Shown here one piece after another: positions 1 to 9,251 of a stretch of DNA of 64,000 nt. The position numbers and the translations under genes are program-made. The notes under the pieces were generated by a model, which had not been told where the DNA came from, searched no databases, and saw nothing but the letters and a program-made list of their open reading frames with translations. Each line of letters opens with the position of its first letter. Position 1 is the stretch's first letter. The stretch comes from Saprospiraceae bacterium (GTDB taxonomy: Bacteria; Bacteroidota; Bacteroidia; Chitinophagales; Saprospiraceae). Location of the stretch: assembly GCA_013214355.1 (NCBI GenBank), contig JABSSL010000032.1:1-64000 (forward strand). The letters are read 5' to 3'.

Positions 1-25
1 ATTCACACCCTCCTAAGCGACCAAA

Positions 26-56
26 GCGGTTACAATGGCTAACCTCACACCTCCTA
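26..56 (+). promoter_or_regulatory. Weak copy of the locus inverted-repeat element
   Basis: A left arm GCGGTTAC (26-33) is followed, after exactly 15 nt, by ACCTCCTA (49-56). The left arm matches the copy at 22343-22373 in seven of eight positions and the right arm keeps TCCTA. It ends 72 nt before the tannase start, in the range seen for the better copies at 14294, 19265 and 24151. The right arm is poor, so chance is a real alternative. Confidence 0.25.
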
Positions 57-127
57 TTAGAACAGATGATCTCTACATTACCCGTCCTTGTTCAAAGTTG
101 ACTACCTTCAGATTAAAGCCCTGAATC

Positions 128-1618
128 ATGAAAAACACCCTGCAGTTTCTTCCAATTTTGCTTTTTATGTTCGCTGGCATTCCCGTCCACGCCCAGCCCA
201 AATCCCCGTGTCAGCCCTGCGCAGATTTGCAAGAGCTGCGCCTGCCGGATGTAAAGATTAGCAGTGTAGAAGCCTTACAGGAGCCTGTTGCGTATTGTAA
301 ACTGTCGGGGGTGATCGGTAAAGAAATCCGTTTTGAAGTCGTGTTACCGGAACAGTGGAATGAACGCTTTAGTTTGAGTGGAAATGGAGGGTTTGCTGGG
401 GCTATCCAGACGGGCCATGCTAGGGTTCGGCAGGGTTTTGCCAATGCAGCTACGGATACAGGTCACCAAGGTGGCCCCTTGGACGGTAGTTGGGCGGAGG
501 GCCATCCCGAGCGACAGATCAACTTTGGGCATCTAGCCGTTCATCGTACGGCGGTTACAGCAAAGGAAATTGTGCAACAGTACTACTGCATTGCTCCGCG
601 TTATAGCTATTTTGTGGGGTGTTCCCGCGGCGGCGGGCAGGGCATGATGGCGGCTCAACGTTATCCGGATGATTTTGACGGTATCGTGGCTGGTGCACCA
701 GCTTTTACCTGGCCCGCTATGGCTGCCGAGTTCGTGCGCAATTGTCAGTCCGTTTATCCCGACACATCAGCTCCCGATCAGCCCATTATTACCACTGCTA
801 ATCTGGAAATTTTGGAAAAGCACATTCTAAATCAATGTGATACCCTGGATGGTTTGGCGGATGGGATTCTGAATGATCCTCGAGCTTGCCATTTTGATCT
901 TTCCAGTTTGCCAAAATGTCCGGTTGAACAAGCCGGCGAGGATTGCTTCACCGTGGAGCAAATTGCCGCCATCCAGGAAATATATAATGGCACAGACCTC
1001 AAGGGTAAATCTATTTATCCTGGCTTTCCCTTTGGTGGTGAAAACGAGCCCAATGGTTGGCGCGCCTGGATGACCGGGCCTAAGGAAGGAAAATCGGTGG
1101 GGAGGCACTTTTCTCTAGGTACAGAGATCTTTAAACATTTGGTTTTCCATGACGCTAACTGGGATTGCCGCCAATACGATTTTACCAACTTTTATCAGCA
1201 AACGCGCCATGCGGCTAGCTTTCTTGATGCTACTTCTACCGATTACCAGGCATTCCATAAGCGAGGAGGGAAGATGCTCTTGTATCATGGCTGGAGTGAT
1301 CCAGCGCTCTCTGCCCTAGCCACTATCGAACATTATGAAGCTGTCCAAAAACAAGACCCTAATCTACAAGACTACGTGCGACTCTATCTATTACCAGGTG
1401 TTCTCCATTGTGGTGATGGTCCCGGTCCTAGTCAGACCGACTGGCTACAACTAGTGCGCGATTGGGTCGAAAATGGACAAGCCCCGGAGAAGGTGGTGCT
1501 ATCTAGGCGAAGAAAGGGGCAACCTAGACTGTCTCGCCCCGTCTTCCCGTATCCCGCCACAGCAGTCTACGATGGAAAAGGAGATCCCAATTTGGAAAGT
1601 AGCTTCAAACGAAAATAA
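128..1618 (+). CDS. Tannase/feruloyl esterase family secreted esterase
   Basis: This is a secreted alpha/beta-hydrolase of the tannase/feruloyl esterase family (496 aa, the usual length). Residues 1-22 form a signal peptide ending at HAQ. The nucleophile motif GCSRGGGQ places Ser166; the family's acid and base fit Asp391 (HGWSDP) and His427 (GVLHCGDG). The stretch DGLADGILNDP matches the calcium-binding lid region of the family. Members release phenolic or other acyl groups esterified to plant or algal polysaccharides, so here it probably removes ester decorations in the periplasm or outside the cell. The gene stands alone on the plus strand and converges on the GH10 gene. A weak copy of the locus regulatory element lies upstream. 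The actual ester substrate cannot be read from the sequence. Confidence 0.88.
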   Translation: MKNTLQFLPILLFMFAGIPVHAQPKSPCQPCADLQELRLPDVKISSVEALQEPVAYCKLSGVIGKEIRFEVVLPEQWNERFSLSGNGGFAGAIQTGHARVRQGFANAATDTGHQGGPLDGSWAEGHPERQINFGHLAVHRTAVTAKEIVQQYYCIAPRYSYFVGCSRGGGQGMMAAQRYPDDFDGIVAGAPAFTWPAMAAEFVRNCQSVYPDTSAPDQPIITTANLEILEKHILNQCDTLDGLADGILNDPRACHFDLSSLPKCPVEQAGEDCFTVEQIAAIQEIYNGTDLKGKSIYPGFPFGGENEPNGWRAWMTGPKEGKSVGRHFSLGTEIFKHLVFHDANWDCRQYDFTNFYQQTRHAASFLDATSTDYQAFHKRGGKMLLYHGWSDPALSALATIEHYEAVQKQDPNLQDYVRLYLLPGVLHCGDGPGPSQTDWLQLVRDWVENGQAPEKVVLSRRRKGQPRLSRPVFPYPATAVYDGKGDPNLESSFKRK

Positions 1619-1656
1619 GCCACGCCCCCTCCCTTCGAGCCACACTCCAGCCGTTC

Positions 1657-1737
1657 TTTGTTAGTATCCTTACTAACAAAAAAGCCACGCCTTAGTCGTC
1701 CCTTCGTTAGTATCCCTACTAACAAAAAAGCCACGCC
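1657..1737. repeat. Two tandem copies of a hairpin repeat
   Basis: Copy 1 has arms TTTGTTAGTA (1657-1666) and TACTAACAAA (1671-1680) around a TCCT loop, a perfect 10-bp stem. Copy 2 has arms GTTAGTA (1706-1712) and TACTAAC (1717-1723) around TCCC. Each copy is followed by an A-run and then AAGCCACGCC (1682-1691 and 1728-1737). That decamer also occurs at 1617-1626 over the tannase stop codon. The unit sits between convergent genes, but no T-run follows the hairpins on either strand, so it is a REP-like intergenic repeat rather than a standard terminator. Related copies lie at 5635-5694. Confidence 0.6.
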
Positions 1738-1744
1738 CCCGCCC

Positions 1745-3280
1745 TCACATCACCACTTTCAACACTGGCCTATTCACCATCATGTTTTTATCCACCGTAA
1801 AGCGCATTCCAATTGGCGTTTTGGCTGAGCGTTTATGCTGTACCCGAGCCGTATAGTCTCCACAGAAGGCTCTAAATCGCACCTTTCCTTCAGCATCAGT
1901 CTGTAGGGTCAAAGAGGTATTCCATTCCTCATGTAGCAACTTCCATACTTTGTCATAAATGGGTGCCAAGGTATGGCCAGAACTGGGACTAGGCGCAAAT
2001 TTGACAGCAGAGCCAATAAATCCCCAGAAGTAAAAGGAATCGATATTGGGGTGACCGAAAGCACAAGTCAGGTAGTTGAGTACAAATTCATCACGGATGG
2101 CTTCAATTTGTTCAGCAGTGAGATCTTTACCTATGTTTTGCTCTTCTATGGAACGCCATTCTTCCGATTCTATACTTTGGCGATTGGCTGCATTTTGTAG
2201 GTATTTAGTATTGGCCCAAAATTCGGTGACGCTGATTGGAATACCCGCCTCGGAGAGCTCATCATACACGGCGACCTGCTGACTAGGGTTGATCCAGGCC
2301 GGACGTCCTTGTATACCTAAGAGATTAGGGGGATACCCGGCATCCCCTAGGCGCTGTACCAGCTCGACGTAGCGCTTTCGCTGCCGCGCAGCATCTACTG
2401 GGTCGCCATTCTGGTCGATTAGCCCTTCCCGGTTCACTTTGCTAATTCCATAATCATTGATGCAGAATAGTGCCTCAGGATCCTCTTCTCGGCCCCACTT
2501 CAGAATCTTGCTAATGTAGTCCACCATGTTTTCTACTGTTTCCGTATAGGGCCATACCCGTTTGGATAGATTTTTAGGGTGAGTCTCCCAAAGCATCTCG
2601 TTGACCGCATCCCATACCTTCACCCGTCCTTGAAAACGAGCGCACAGGTTGCGAATACGCACCTCTACGTAGGCCATAAAGGTATCCATGGGGTACTTCT
2701 TCAGCCACTCTGGGATGGCTTTTGGAACCGTCCAGAATAGGGGATGACCTTTGGCGGTTAAGCCGTTAGCATTCGCCCAGTTCACAGATTCCTCGAAATC
2801 TGCTAATCGTAGGTCGCCCTGGAAATCTTCAGTTTTCGTTCCATCATTGCGGGGTCGTTCTGTCCAGTATACCGTCGTATTTAGGGCATTAAGCAGCTTA
2901 GCAAAACGTTCCCGCAAATACTTGGCTCGATCGTGTTCAATCACTCCATTGCGTTGCATGGTAGCCATCCCCCAATTCTGCTCACCAAAGAGGAATTGAT
3001 GTTTCAACTGTTTAATGGATAATTCCTGATTTTGTATGGGACTCCCGAATTTGTCCAAGAGCGTCAGCTCTACCTGTCGCTTACGCACCTCCTCAATGTT
3101 CCGCTTGGCTTTTTCGATCGTTTCCTTATCTGTATCCGTTGGTAAAAAGGTCTGCGGTAGGGGAGAGGAAGGAGTAAGCACGGATCCCGCGCCTAGTAAG
3201 GGCAGAGCGGCCGTAGAAAGTAGGCCGGAACCACCTTGCTGCAGAAAATTCCTCCGATTCAATCGTTGTCTTGATAACAT
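1745..3280 (-). CDS. Tat-exported GH10 glycoside hydrolase (endo-xylanase-like)
   Basis: The protein (511 aa) is a GH10 TIM-barrel enzyme, a family that mostly cleaves beta-1,4-xylan internally with retention. The N-terminus carries a twin-arginine motif (R9-R10, NRRNFLQQGG) and a hydrophobic stretch, so export by Tat is expected. After a conserved pre-barrel segment (KRNIEEVRKRQVELTLLD) come the GH10 signatures: GHPLFW, the acid/base Glu228 in WDAVNEM and the nucleophile Glu353 in ISVTEFW. The second motif is unlike the usual ITELD, so the protein is a divergent GH10 and substrate may differ from plain xylan. A short C-terminal beta domain follows. It lies 90 bp downstream of the GH42-like gene on the same strand and converges on the tannase gene. 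Confidence 0.85.
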   Translation of the reverse strand: MLSRQRLNRRNFLQQGGSGLLSTAALPLLGAGSVLTPSSPLPQTFLPTDTDKETIEKAKRNIEEVRKRQVELTLLDKFGSPIQNQELSIKQLKHQFLFGEQNWGMATMQRNGVIEHDRAKYLRERFAKLLNALNTTVYWTERPRNDGTKTEDFQGDLRLADFEESVNWANANGLTAKGHPLFWTVPKAIPEWLKKYPMDTFMAYVEVRIRNLCARFQGRVKVWDAVNEMLWETHPKNLSKRVWPYTETVENMVDYISKILKWGREEDPEALFCINDYGISKVNREGLIDQNGDPVDAARQRKRYVELVQRLGDAGYPPNLLGIQGRPAWINPSQQVAVYDELSEAGIPISVTEFWANTKYLQNAANRQSIESEEWRSIEEQNIGKDLTAEQIEAIRDEFVLNYLTCAFGHPNIDSFYFWGFIGSAVKFAPSPSSGHTLAPIYDKVWKLLHEEWNTSLTLQTDAEGKVRFRAFCGDYTARVQHKRSAKTPIGMRFTVDKNMMVNRPVLKVVM

Positions 3281-3370
3281 GTCCTTAAGTTGATTTTTCG
3301 TCTCCAGGAATTGCCACTACTAATCCGTCCATAATTAGTGCCTTCACCAGTAGGAAAGATCGGATGGATT

Positions 3371-5581
3371 TTACTTCTCCATCCGGATCCATCTCCCATC
3401 ATCCGCATTCAATGGAATGGCATCTGGGTTGACCTGTTCTCCTGTTAACGCATCGACAGCATCGGTGTAGGTGAAATCTGAAGAGAAGGAGACTGTGGTG
3501 GCTGGTCCATCATTGATGAAGTAGTAGTGATCTGCTTCGGGACTGCTCAAGCGATAGACTAGGGCACCTTCACAATAGTACGGCGACTCATAATCTCCTA
3601 GGGCGTAGTCAATCAACAGTCTTTCCGCTAAATCCTGACCTGATTTTAGACATTGGTGAGAAAGATCTAGGCCGATCAGAACAGCTGTGCCTTCTCCATA
3701 GCTATGTGTGGTAATGGCGGGTTCACCATTGCTATAATTGGCTAATATTTGTGCCGTAGTAGACGTCATATCTACGACAAAGCCGGTCCATTCTTTCCCA
3801 TGGAGCCCTAGCGTTTTATTGGAACCTGAAAACTGATAATTATGCAGCTTTACTCCAAATAGGCGGGCAAATTGGGAGGCTTTGCCGGTCGGGAGTAAGG
3901 CGGTATACTGGTCAAATTTTCCTCCGGGAAGATCAAGAACTAATCGTCCGCCCTTTTGTACGTAATCTTCTAATATATTTAGCACATCGGTATCCAGTGC
4001 AATTGTGGCTGGAAGATAGATGATTTTATAGCGTTCAGCGAGGCCCTGTGCGAGATCATCTGGGGTGACAAATTCAAAAGGAATATTGGCATTCATCAGC
4101 GCACGAGTCACTCCAATGCGGGATTCAATGGGAAACATGCGAAAGCTCTCTCTTCCGCGCACTGACATGGCGCCCCAGGCTGCATCATTGTTCCAATCGT
4201 TGAAGACGCCTACCAGGGGTTCTTTATGCGCTTCCCAGATTTCATCCCTGTATTTTTGCATGGCTCTGCCAATCATTCCCAAACGGATGGCTCTTGGCGT
4301 CACTTCATTATTACGATCCAGTAAGGCATATTCTCCTCCTTCCTTACCCGCCGAGCGAACGCTCCAACACCAGATACCAAAACCCTTAAAGCCAGCTGCC
4401 ATCTGACTCAGATACAACTGGGTGATGGTGCCTTCATCAACATAGTAGGCATTCAGATCGCTGCTGTTCTTTTCTCCATCGAATTGCTGTGGGCCGCCCG
4501 TGGATTCCCATCCGCCGGTCCACCCCCCCTTAAACCAGTCGTTCATCAGGGAAGCCTGTATATAAAATGGACGTACAATCTCATTGCCGGTTTGATCAAA
4601 ATGCCAGGACAAGTGCGTGGAAGGATAGAAGGAGCCAAAGTCTTTCACCAGGTCGGCAATCCACTCCATGTTTACCCCCATGTAGGCCGCGGGGAGAAAT
4701 AGGCCCATTTCTCCCCCAGCACGGAAGGGTTGATTAGGATCGAAGTCTTTGAACTGTTGGGCTCTATCCCTGATATTTTCAATGCCGTGTAAGGCCTTAA
4801 ACCGGAAGACATCCATCTTGCTGCGGTAGTTACGATGCGCTACCTTTTTCTCCATATTCTCCTCGAAATCTACCCAGGAACTGAAGCTGCTACCTAATCC
4901 AGCGTGCCGGAGACTCCAGGCATGATTCAGTTGATCTACGGTACCATAGTATGACTGTACCCAGGATTTGAAGAGGGCTTCTCCTTGCTGATTCAACTCC
5001 AAACCCCGTCCTCCGATGGTCGGATCAAAAGCAGTATGTGCTCCCTTTGGTCCCTGTCCATGCTTGGCCTTGTAGGCTTTGGTCCTCAGAATTCGTTGTC
5101 GTAGCACTTCCGTCTGGTATTTCTGCATTTCCGGATGGGCTCGAATCTCTGCCATGCTTAGCTTGGCATCCATCTTGAGTTTTTTGAGCAAATTAGGAGT
5201 GATAGGTTCCCAACCGCCATCTCCATACCACCAGGGTATTATTCCTTCCTCCAGTGCAATCAATTGTACCTCTTCTAGGGTCCATCCCTCTGCTACCATG
5301 ATCTGCTTTAAACTATTGAAGCCGAGTTCTTTCATAGTCCTGAAGTGTTCCCGCATTTCTTTTTCTCCTTCCCCAGGATGTTGAATATAGACAACGCCAG
5401 CTGGCATCGGATGTAAGGCGTGGAAGATGTCTTGTTTGGGGGATTGATGTAGTTGGTTATAGGTAGAGACTAGAAAAGGATCCTTTTCCTGCCCCCATCC
5501 CGGATGTGCGAAGCCTATCAGCAGCAATAAGCCAAGAGATAAGATTCTTGGAGCTCCTGAAACTTTATAAGATACTTGCAT
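3371..5581 (-). CDS. GH42-like secreted glycosidase (paralog A)
   Basis: A 736-aa secreted enzyme of clan GH-A that resembles GH42 beta-galactosidases: a long TIM barrel (about 45-450), then a trimer/GATase-like domain (IIYLPATIALDTDVL..YVQKGGRLVLD) and a small C-terminal beta domain. Candidate acidic catalytic residues lie in RAGGEMGLF and GGWESTGGPQQ. I start it at the ATG at 5581 because that gives a clean signal peptide (MQVSYKV..HPGWGQ) with AGAGAAA upstream; the in-frame start at 5620 would add 13 residues. The protein at 30082 is a clear paralog along its whole length. Family-level placement is by motif only; GH164 or GH165, which share the fold, are alternatives. Confidence 0.72.
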   Translation of the reverse strand: MQVSYKVSGAPRILSLGLLLLIGFAHPGWGQEKDPFLVSTYNQLHQSPKQDIFHALHPMPAGVVYIQHPGEGEKEMREHFRTMKELGFNSLKQIMVAEGWTLEEVQLIALEEGIIPWWYGDGGWEPITPNLLKKLKMDAKLSMAEIRAHPEMQKYQTEVLRQRILRTKAYKAKHGQGPKGAHTAFDPTIGGRGLELNQQGEALFKSWVQSYYGTVDQLNHAWSLRHAGLGSSFSSWVDFEENMEKKVAHRNYRSKMDVFRFKALHGIENIRDRAQQFKDFDPNQPFRAGGEMGLFLPAAYMGVNMEWIADLVKDFGSFYPSTHLSWHFDQTGNEIVRPFYIQASLMNDWFKGGWTGGWESTGGPQQFDGEKNSSDLNAYYVDEGTITQLYLSQMAAGFKGFGIWCWSVRSAGKEGGEYALLDRNNEVTPRAIRLGMIGRAMQKYRDEIWEAHKEPLVGVFNDWNNDAAWGAMSVRGRESFRMFPIESRIGVTRALMNANIPFEFVTPDDLAQGLAERYKIIYLPATIALDTDVLNILEDYVQKGGRLVLDLPGGKFDQYTALLPTGKASQFARLFGVKLHNYQFSGSNKTLGLHGKEWTGFVVDMTSTTAQILANYSNGEPAITTHSYGEGTAVLIGLDLSHQCLKSGQDLAERLLIDYALGDYESPYYCEGALVYRLSSPEADHYYFINDGPATTVSFSSDFTYTDAVDALTGEQVNPDAIPLNADDGRWIRMEK

Positions 5582-5634
5582 TGGTTTCTCTATTATGCTG
5601 ATTATTAATTGAATAACCACCCAATCCCTAAGCT

Positions 5635-5694
5635 TTTGTTGGCTTCCTTACCAACAAACAAGCCCTGTCCCTGTCAATATCCCACTAACAAAAC
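5635..5694. repeat. Degenerate copies of the hairpin repeat
   Basis: Arms TTTGTTGG (5635-5642) and CCAACAAA (5651-5658) form an 8-bp stem. They match the repeat at 1657 except that A-T pairs became G-C pairs on both sides, which preserves the stem. ACAAGCC follows, as in the other copies. A second, decayed copy (5673-5694) keeps ATATCCC and ACTAACAAAAC but has lost part of its left arm. Together with 1657-1737 this makes two paired copies in two intergenic gaps of the same locus. Confidence 0.5.
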
Positions 5695-5708
5695 AAGAAG
5701 CTTCAACA

Positions 5709-8700
5709 TTACCACTCCAACACCTCCAAAAGCCCATCATTCACTCCTACCAAGATCATATTTCCTCCAGCTCCCTTTATTAATTCCAAGTCCCGAACCT
5801 CTCCTGGTAGGTATATGCCACTTTCGGCTATACTAAGCGGACTAAATTGACCGGTTCCGTCTCCCAACAGCACCAAACCATGCCCGGCATCCGCCCTTGG
5901 TGTGCGGAACTCCGTGCCGTAGTCATTACCGGCGAGTAGCACATCTAAATGGCCATCACCATTGAAATCCTCTACTAAAAAGGCGTTGATGGGAGCGGAT
6001 TGAGCAGCAATGGGCAACTGATGGGAAGTAAATTGGCCCTGCCCTTGATTCTCTAGGTATATGCTGGCGAAGTTGTGAACGGTAAAATGCTGTGCTTTAG
6101 CAAGGGCCTCTGCGTCCCAGATGTCTTTGACGGTGCTGCGAGCATAATCGGCAAAAATTGGAAATTGTCGCTTTAGGCTCACCAATTGATCCTGCATCAC
6201 ATGTCGACCGTACAGTGGATATTGTTTACCAGCAAAAGCATAACTGAGAACTAGGTCAATGCTCCCATTTTGATCAAAATCGTCTGCATGGAGTTCTAGT
6301 GGACTATCCTGACTAGCTTTAAAGCGATGATTAAGGCCAAGGTTCCCCGCCAGATAATCAATATCACCATCCTGGTCAAAATCTCCGCTAGCTAGGCAGT
6401 TATACCAGCCGGTTAGGCCGGGTAATCCAGTGGTAGGAGTAGCCAAACTAAAGTGATCCTTTTCATTTTTATAGAACTGGATCCCCATCCATTCTCCGGT
6501 CAATATAAGATCGATTTGGCCATCGTTATCAAAATCGCTCCAAAGGGCATCAGTGATCATTCCCAGGTCCTTTAGGGTGGGGAGAAGATCAGCTGAAGCA
6601 TCCCGAAATTGACCAGCTTCATTGAGCAATAAGAAACTACTGGCGGCTCGAGGATATTCCCCAGGTACTTGTCGACCTCCAACGAAAAGATCGAGGTCGC
6701 CATCGCCATCAAAATCAGCAGCTTTCACACAGGAGGAATTCTCACGGACATCAGGCAATTGTCCCGTAGCGTTGGAGAAGGAGCCTTGCCCATCATTGAT
6801 GTACAAACGATCATGCAGCAATTTGGCCCCTGCTGAGAATTCGTTGCCGCCAGATGCTACGTAAAGATCTTCATCTCCATCCTGATCCGCATCGAAGAAG
6901 AGTACATCCGTATCCTCTTGGGCTCGCTGCTCCGTCCAAGGCCCGCTAAGGGATTCCCAACCACTAGCCGTTCTTTGGTACAGCGTACCAGCTTCTCCAG
7001 CCGCTCCCCCAACAAATAGGTCTGTCAATCCATCTGCGTTCAAGTCACCAATAGCCAGCTTCGGACCAAAGCTGGATAGTTCGTGCGGTAACAAGAATTG
7101 TTGCTTGAAATCATCAAAGGCATTTTCACGATGCCGGTGCTGAAGGGCGTTTGACTTGGTTGTATTGGCGAACAGTGGGGTAGGGGATACCTGCTCCGGA
7201 ACGGATTGTTTAGACTGCTGTTGATAATCGACCGTAAGTACTTGATTGCTGCTGACGGCTGACAACTTTGATTGCTGTCCATCTGGCCAGATGATCTCAA
7301 GTTCGGCTTGTTCAGCCTGCCCTAAGCCAAAATGTAGAATAGGTTCTACCGAGGATTGGAAGCCACGCGATGGGTATAGCTGTTGAAATTGTTGGTTATC
7401 ACTGGTACGGACGTAAACCTTGGAACCCAAAGCATAAGGGTTTTCTTTAGGGCCCTTAAGTTGTACTCTTAGAAAGTGGTTCGAAGTTCCACCTGCAGTT
7501 TGATTCCGGAATAGGAAAGGAGCTTGGTCGAGGTTGTTAATGATCAAATCCAGGTCGCCGTCCAGGTCTAGATCTGCGTAGGCTCCTCCATTGGAAAAAG
7601 AAGGGGTATCTAATTGCCAGTCGGTTGTGACCTCTTGAAACTGTAGTGCTCCTAGGTTGCGGAAAGCAAAGTTAGCCACTTTTTCGGATGGCATTTCGCT
7701 GAGTAGAGCTTTAAACTGATCTTCTGAGAGTTGGCCATTGGCCCCCACCTTACGAGCGTATTGTGGGGAGGTGTTGTTAATGAAATCCAGATTGAGTACG
7801 TCCTTCCGCAATCCATTGGTAATATAGATATCCTTCCAGCCGTCATTATCGAGATCTGCGACCAGTGGAGCCCAACTCCAGTCAGTCTGCCCGATTCCTG
7901 CTAATTGCGCGTGATTACTGAAGGTCCCGTTACCATTATTTACATTCAAACTGTTGAACATGTACTGATAATGGTATCCTTTATTGATAAAACTTAGGAA
8001 TTGGTCATACTCGATGCCCGCTAGGTTACTGTGTCTACGAAAATGATCAGCGGGTGTCATATCTAGCACAAGGACATCGAGTAAGCCATCATTATTCACA
8101 TCAGAAAGGTCATTACCCATCCCAAAAAAGGAGATCTGTTTCGTAGCGGATTTAATCACTTCTTTGAAGGTGCCATTTTGCTGATTCAAATAGAGGTAGT
8201 CGTGTTCAAAGAAGTCATTGGATACGTAAATGTCATCCCATCCATCCTGATTAAGATCACCGATTCCCAGTCCAAGGCCATAACTCAAGGCTCTTTGGTA
8301 AATTCCACTCTGGGCCGTTACATCCGTAAAGCGGTTTCCATCATTTCGGTATAACTTGTCTCCGGACAATACATTTCGGCCATTGCGGTCATTCCCTTGC
8401 GGATCACGACCATAGAACTTTATACCATGGTTGGTTAAAAAGAGATCTAGATCGCCATCTTTATCATAGTCAAGAAAGGCAGCTTGAATAGAATAGCCCG
8501 GATCATCCAAGCCATAGCGGGCACCTTCTTCCGAGAAAGTGCCATCTCCTTGATTAATGTACAGTAGATTGCGGCGATTGTCTTCTTGAAGATTGCCGGA
8601 TCTACACTGATAAATATCTAGTAAACCATCGGCATTGATGTCTACCATACTAATTCCTGTATTCCAGCTTACTCTTCCTGGTAACTTCAGGCCGGCACTT

Positions 8701-9032
8701 GCCGGAACGGGCTGAAACTTAAAATCCCCTTGATTGAGAAATAAGCTCGGTGCAGCAGTATTGCTCGAAAAACACACATCTGGCAAGCCATCCTGATTAA
8801 CATCTCCTACTGCTACTCCACCGCCATTGTAATAGTATTGGTAGCGAAGTATATTTCGATAGGCATCCTCGGGTATCTGATTGATAAAATTTATACCACT
8901 TTGGTTGGCAGGAATAGTTTCAAAGCGGATGGAAACTTCCGCCGAGCTAGGCGCTTGCGGTTCTTCTGTATCGGTCGTACAGTCACTTAAGGAAAAGTAT
9001 AAGATGAGAAGTAACAAATAATTGATCTTCAT
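5709..9032 (-). CDS. FG-GAP repeat / ASPIC-UnbV (CRTAC-type) lipoprotein
   Basis: A 1107-aa lipoprotein found beside SusC/SusD systems in many Bacteroidota; its biochemical role is not settled. I chose the ATG at 9032, which gives a lipoprotein signal (MKINYLLLLILYFSLSDC). The protein has many FG-GAP/VCBS repeats with calcium-binding DxDxDG loops (for example DYDKDGDLDLF and DLDNDGWKDIY), which should form one or two beta-propellers. The ASPIC/UnbV domain lies around residues 495-580 (RVQLKGPKENPYALGSKVYV). A second set of repeats follows to the C-terminus. It is downstream of susD but separated by a terminator, so it may have its own promoter. A role in surface glycan binding or handling is inferred from context. 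Confidence 0.85.
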   Translation of the reverse strand: MKINYLLLLILYFSLSDCTTDTEEPQAPSSAEVSIRFETIPANQSGINFINQIPEDAYRNILRYQYYYNGGGVAVGDVNQDGLPDVCFSSNTAAPSLFLNQGDFKFQPVPASAGLKLPGRVSWNTGISMVDINADGLLDIYQCRSGNLQEDNRRNLLYINQGDGTFSEEGARYGLDDPGYSIQAAFLDYDKDGDLDLFLTNHGIKFYGRDPQGNDRNGRNVLSGDKLYRNDGNRFTDVTAQSGIYQRALSYGLGLGIGDLNQDGWDDIYVSNDFFEHDYLYLNQQNGTFKEVIKSATKQISFFGMGNDLSDVNNDGLLDVLVLDMTPADHFRRHSNLAGIEYDQFLSFINKGYHYQYMFNSLNVNNGNGTFSNHAQLAGIGQTDWSWAPLVADLDNDGWKDIYITNGLRKDVLNLDFINNTSPQYARKVGANGQLSEDQFKALLSEMPSEKVANFAFRNLGALQFQEVTTDWQLDTPSFSNGGAYADLDLDGDLDLIINNLDQAPFLFRNQTAGGTSNHFLRVQLKGPKENPYALGSKVYVRTSDNQQFQQLYPSRGFQSSVEPILHFGLGQAEQAELEIIWPDGQQSKLSAVSSNQVLTVDYQQQSKQSVPEQVSPTPLFANTTKSNALQHRHRENAFDDFKQQFLLPHELSSFGPKLAIGDLNADGLTDLFVGGAAGEAGTLYQRTASGWESLSGPWTEQRAQEDTDVLFFDADQDGDEDLYVASGGNEFSAGAKLLHDRLYINDGQGSFSNATGQLPDVRENSSCVKAADFDGDGDLDLFVGGRQVPGEYPRAASSFLLLNEAGQFRDASADLLPTLKDLGMITDALWSDFDNDGQIDLILTGEWMGIQFYKNEKDHFSLATPTTGLPGLTGWYNCLASGDFDQDGDIDYLAGNLGLNHRFKASQDSPLELHADDFDQNGSIDLVLSYAFAGKQYPLYGRHVMQDQLVSLKRQFPIFADYARSTVKDIWDAEALAKAQHFTVHNFASIYLENQGQGQFTSHQLPIAAQSAPINAFLVEDFNGDGHLDVLLAGNDYGTEFRTPRADAGHGLVLLGDGTGQFSPLSIAESGIYLPGEVRDLELIKGAGGNMILVGVNDGLLEVLEW

Positions 9033-9167
9033 AGTATTGTCGGTATAGAATGATAGGCTCAATATGTTCAAGTAGAGGTTCTTGAGATCGATCATCTCGG
9101 CTACCAATGTGTTTGCCTATTAGCTCTCAGTCCTCTTCTCTGTAGTTTGTCTTTCCCCATCCCAAAC

Positions 9168-9210
9168 AAAAAGTATGAGCCACCACCTAATTGGGTGATG
9201 ACTCATACCT
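9168..9210 (-). terminator. Rho-independent terminator after susD
   Basis: Outer arms GTATGAG (9173-9179) and CTCATAC (9202-9208), continuing into CACCACC against GGGTGATG around a TAATT loop, make a long stem. On the minus strand it is followed by TTTTTG (complement of 9167-9172). It lies about 40 nt past the susD stop codon, as expected for the end of the susC-susD transcript. Confidence 0.8.
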
Positions 9211-9251
9211 CTTGAAAGTTTATGAATTAGGCATTACGCATTATAGGCTAG

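Noticed and set aside
1657-1723. Reading the two hairpins as ordinary rho-independent terminators for the convergent genes
   Set aside because: The A-run follows on the plus strand and the T-run precedes the stem on the minus strand, opposite to what termination needs.
9033-9110. TTGGTAGC ... GAACCTCT upstream of the FG-GAP gene as a further copy of the inverted-repeat element
   Set aside because: The spacer is 18 nt instead of 15 and both arms have mismatches, so it was not counted.
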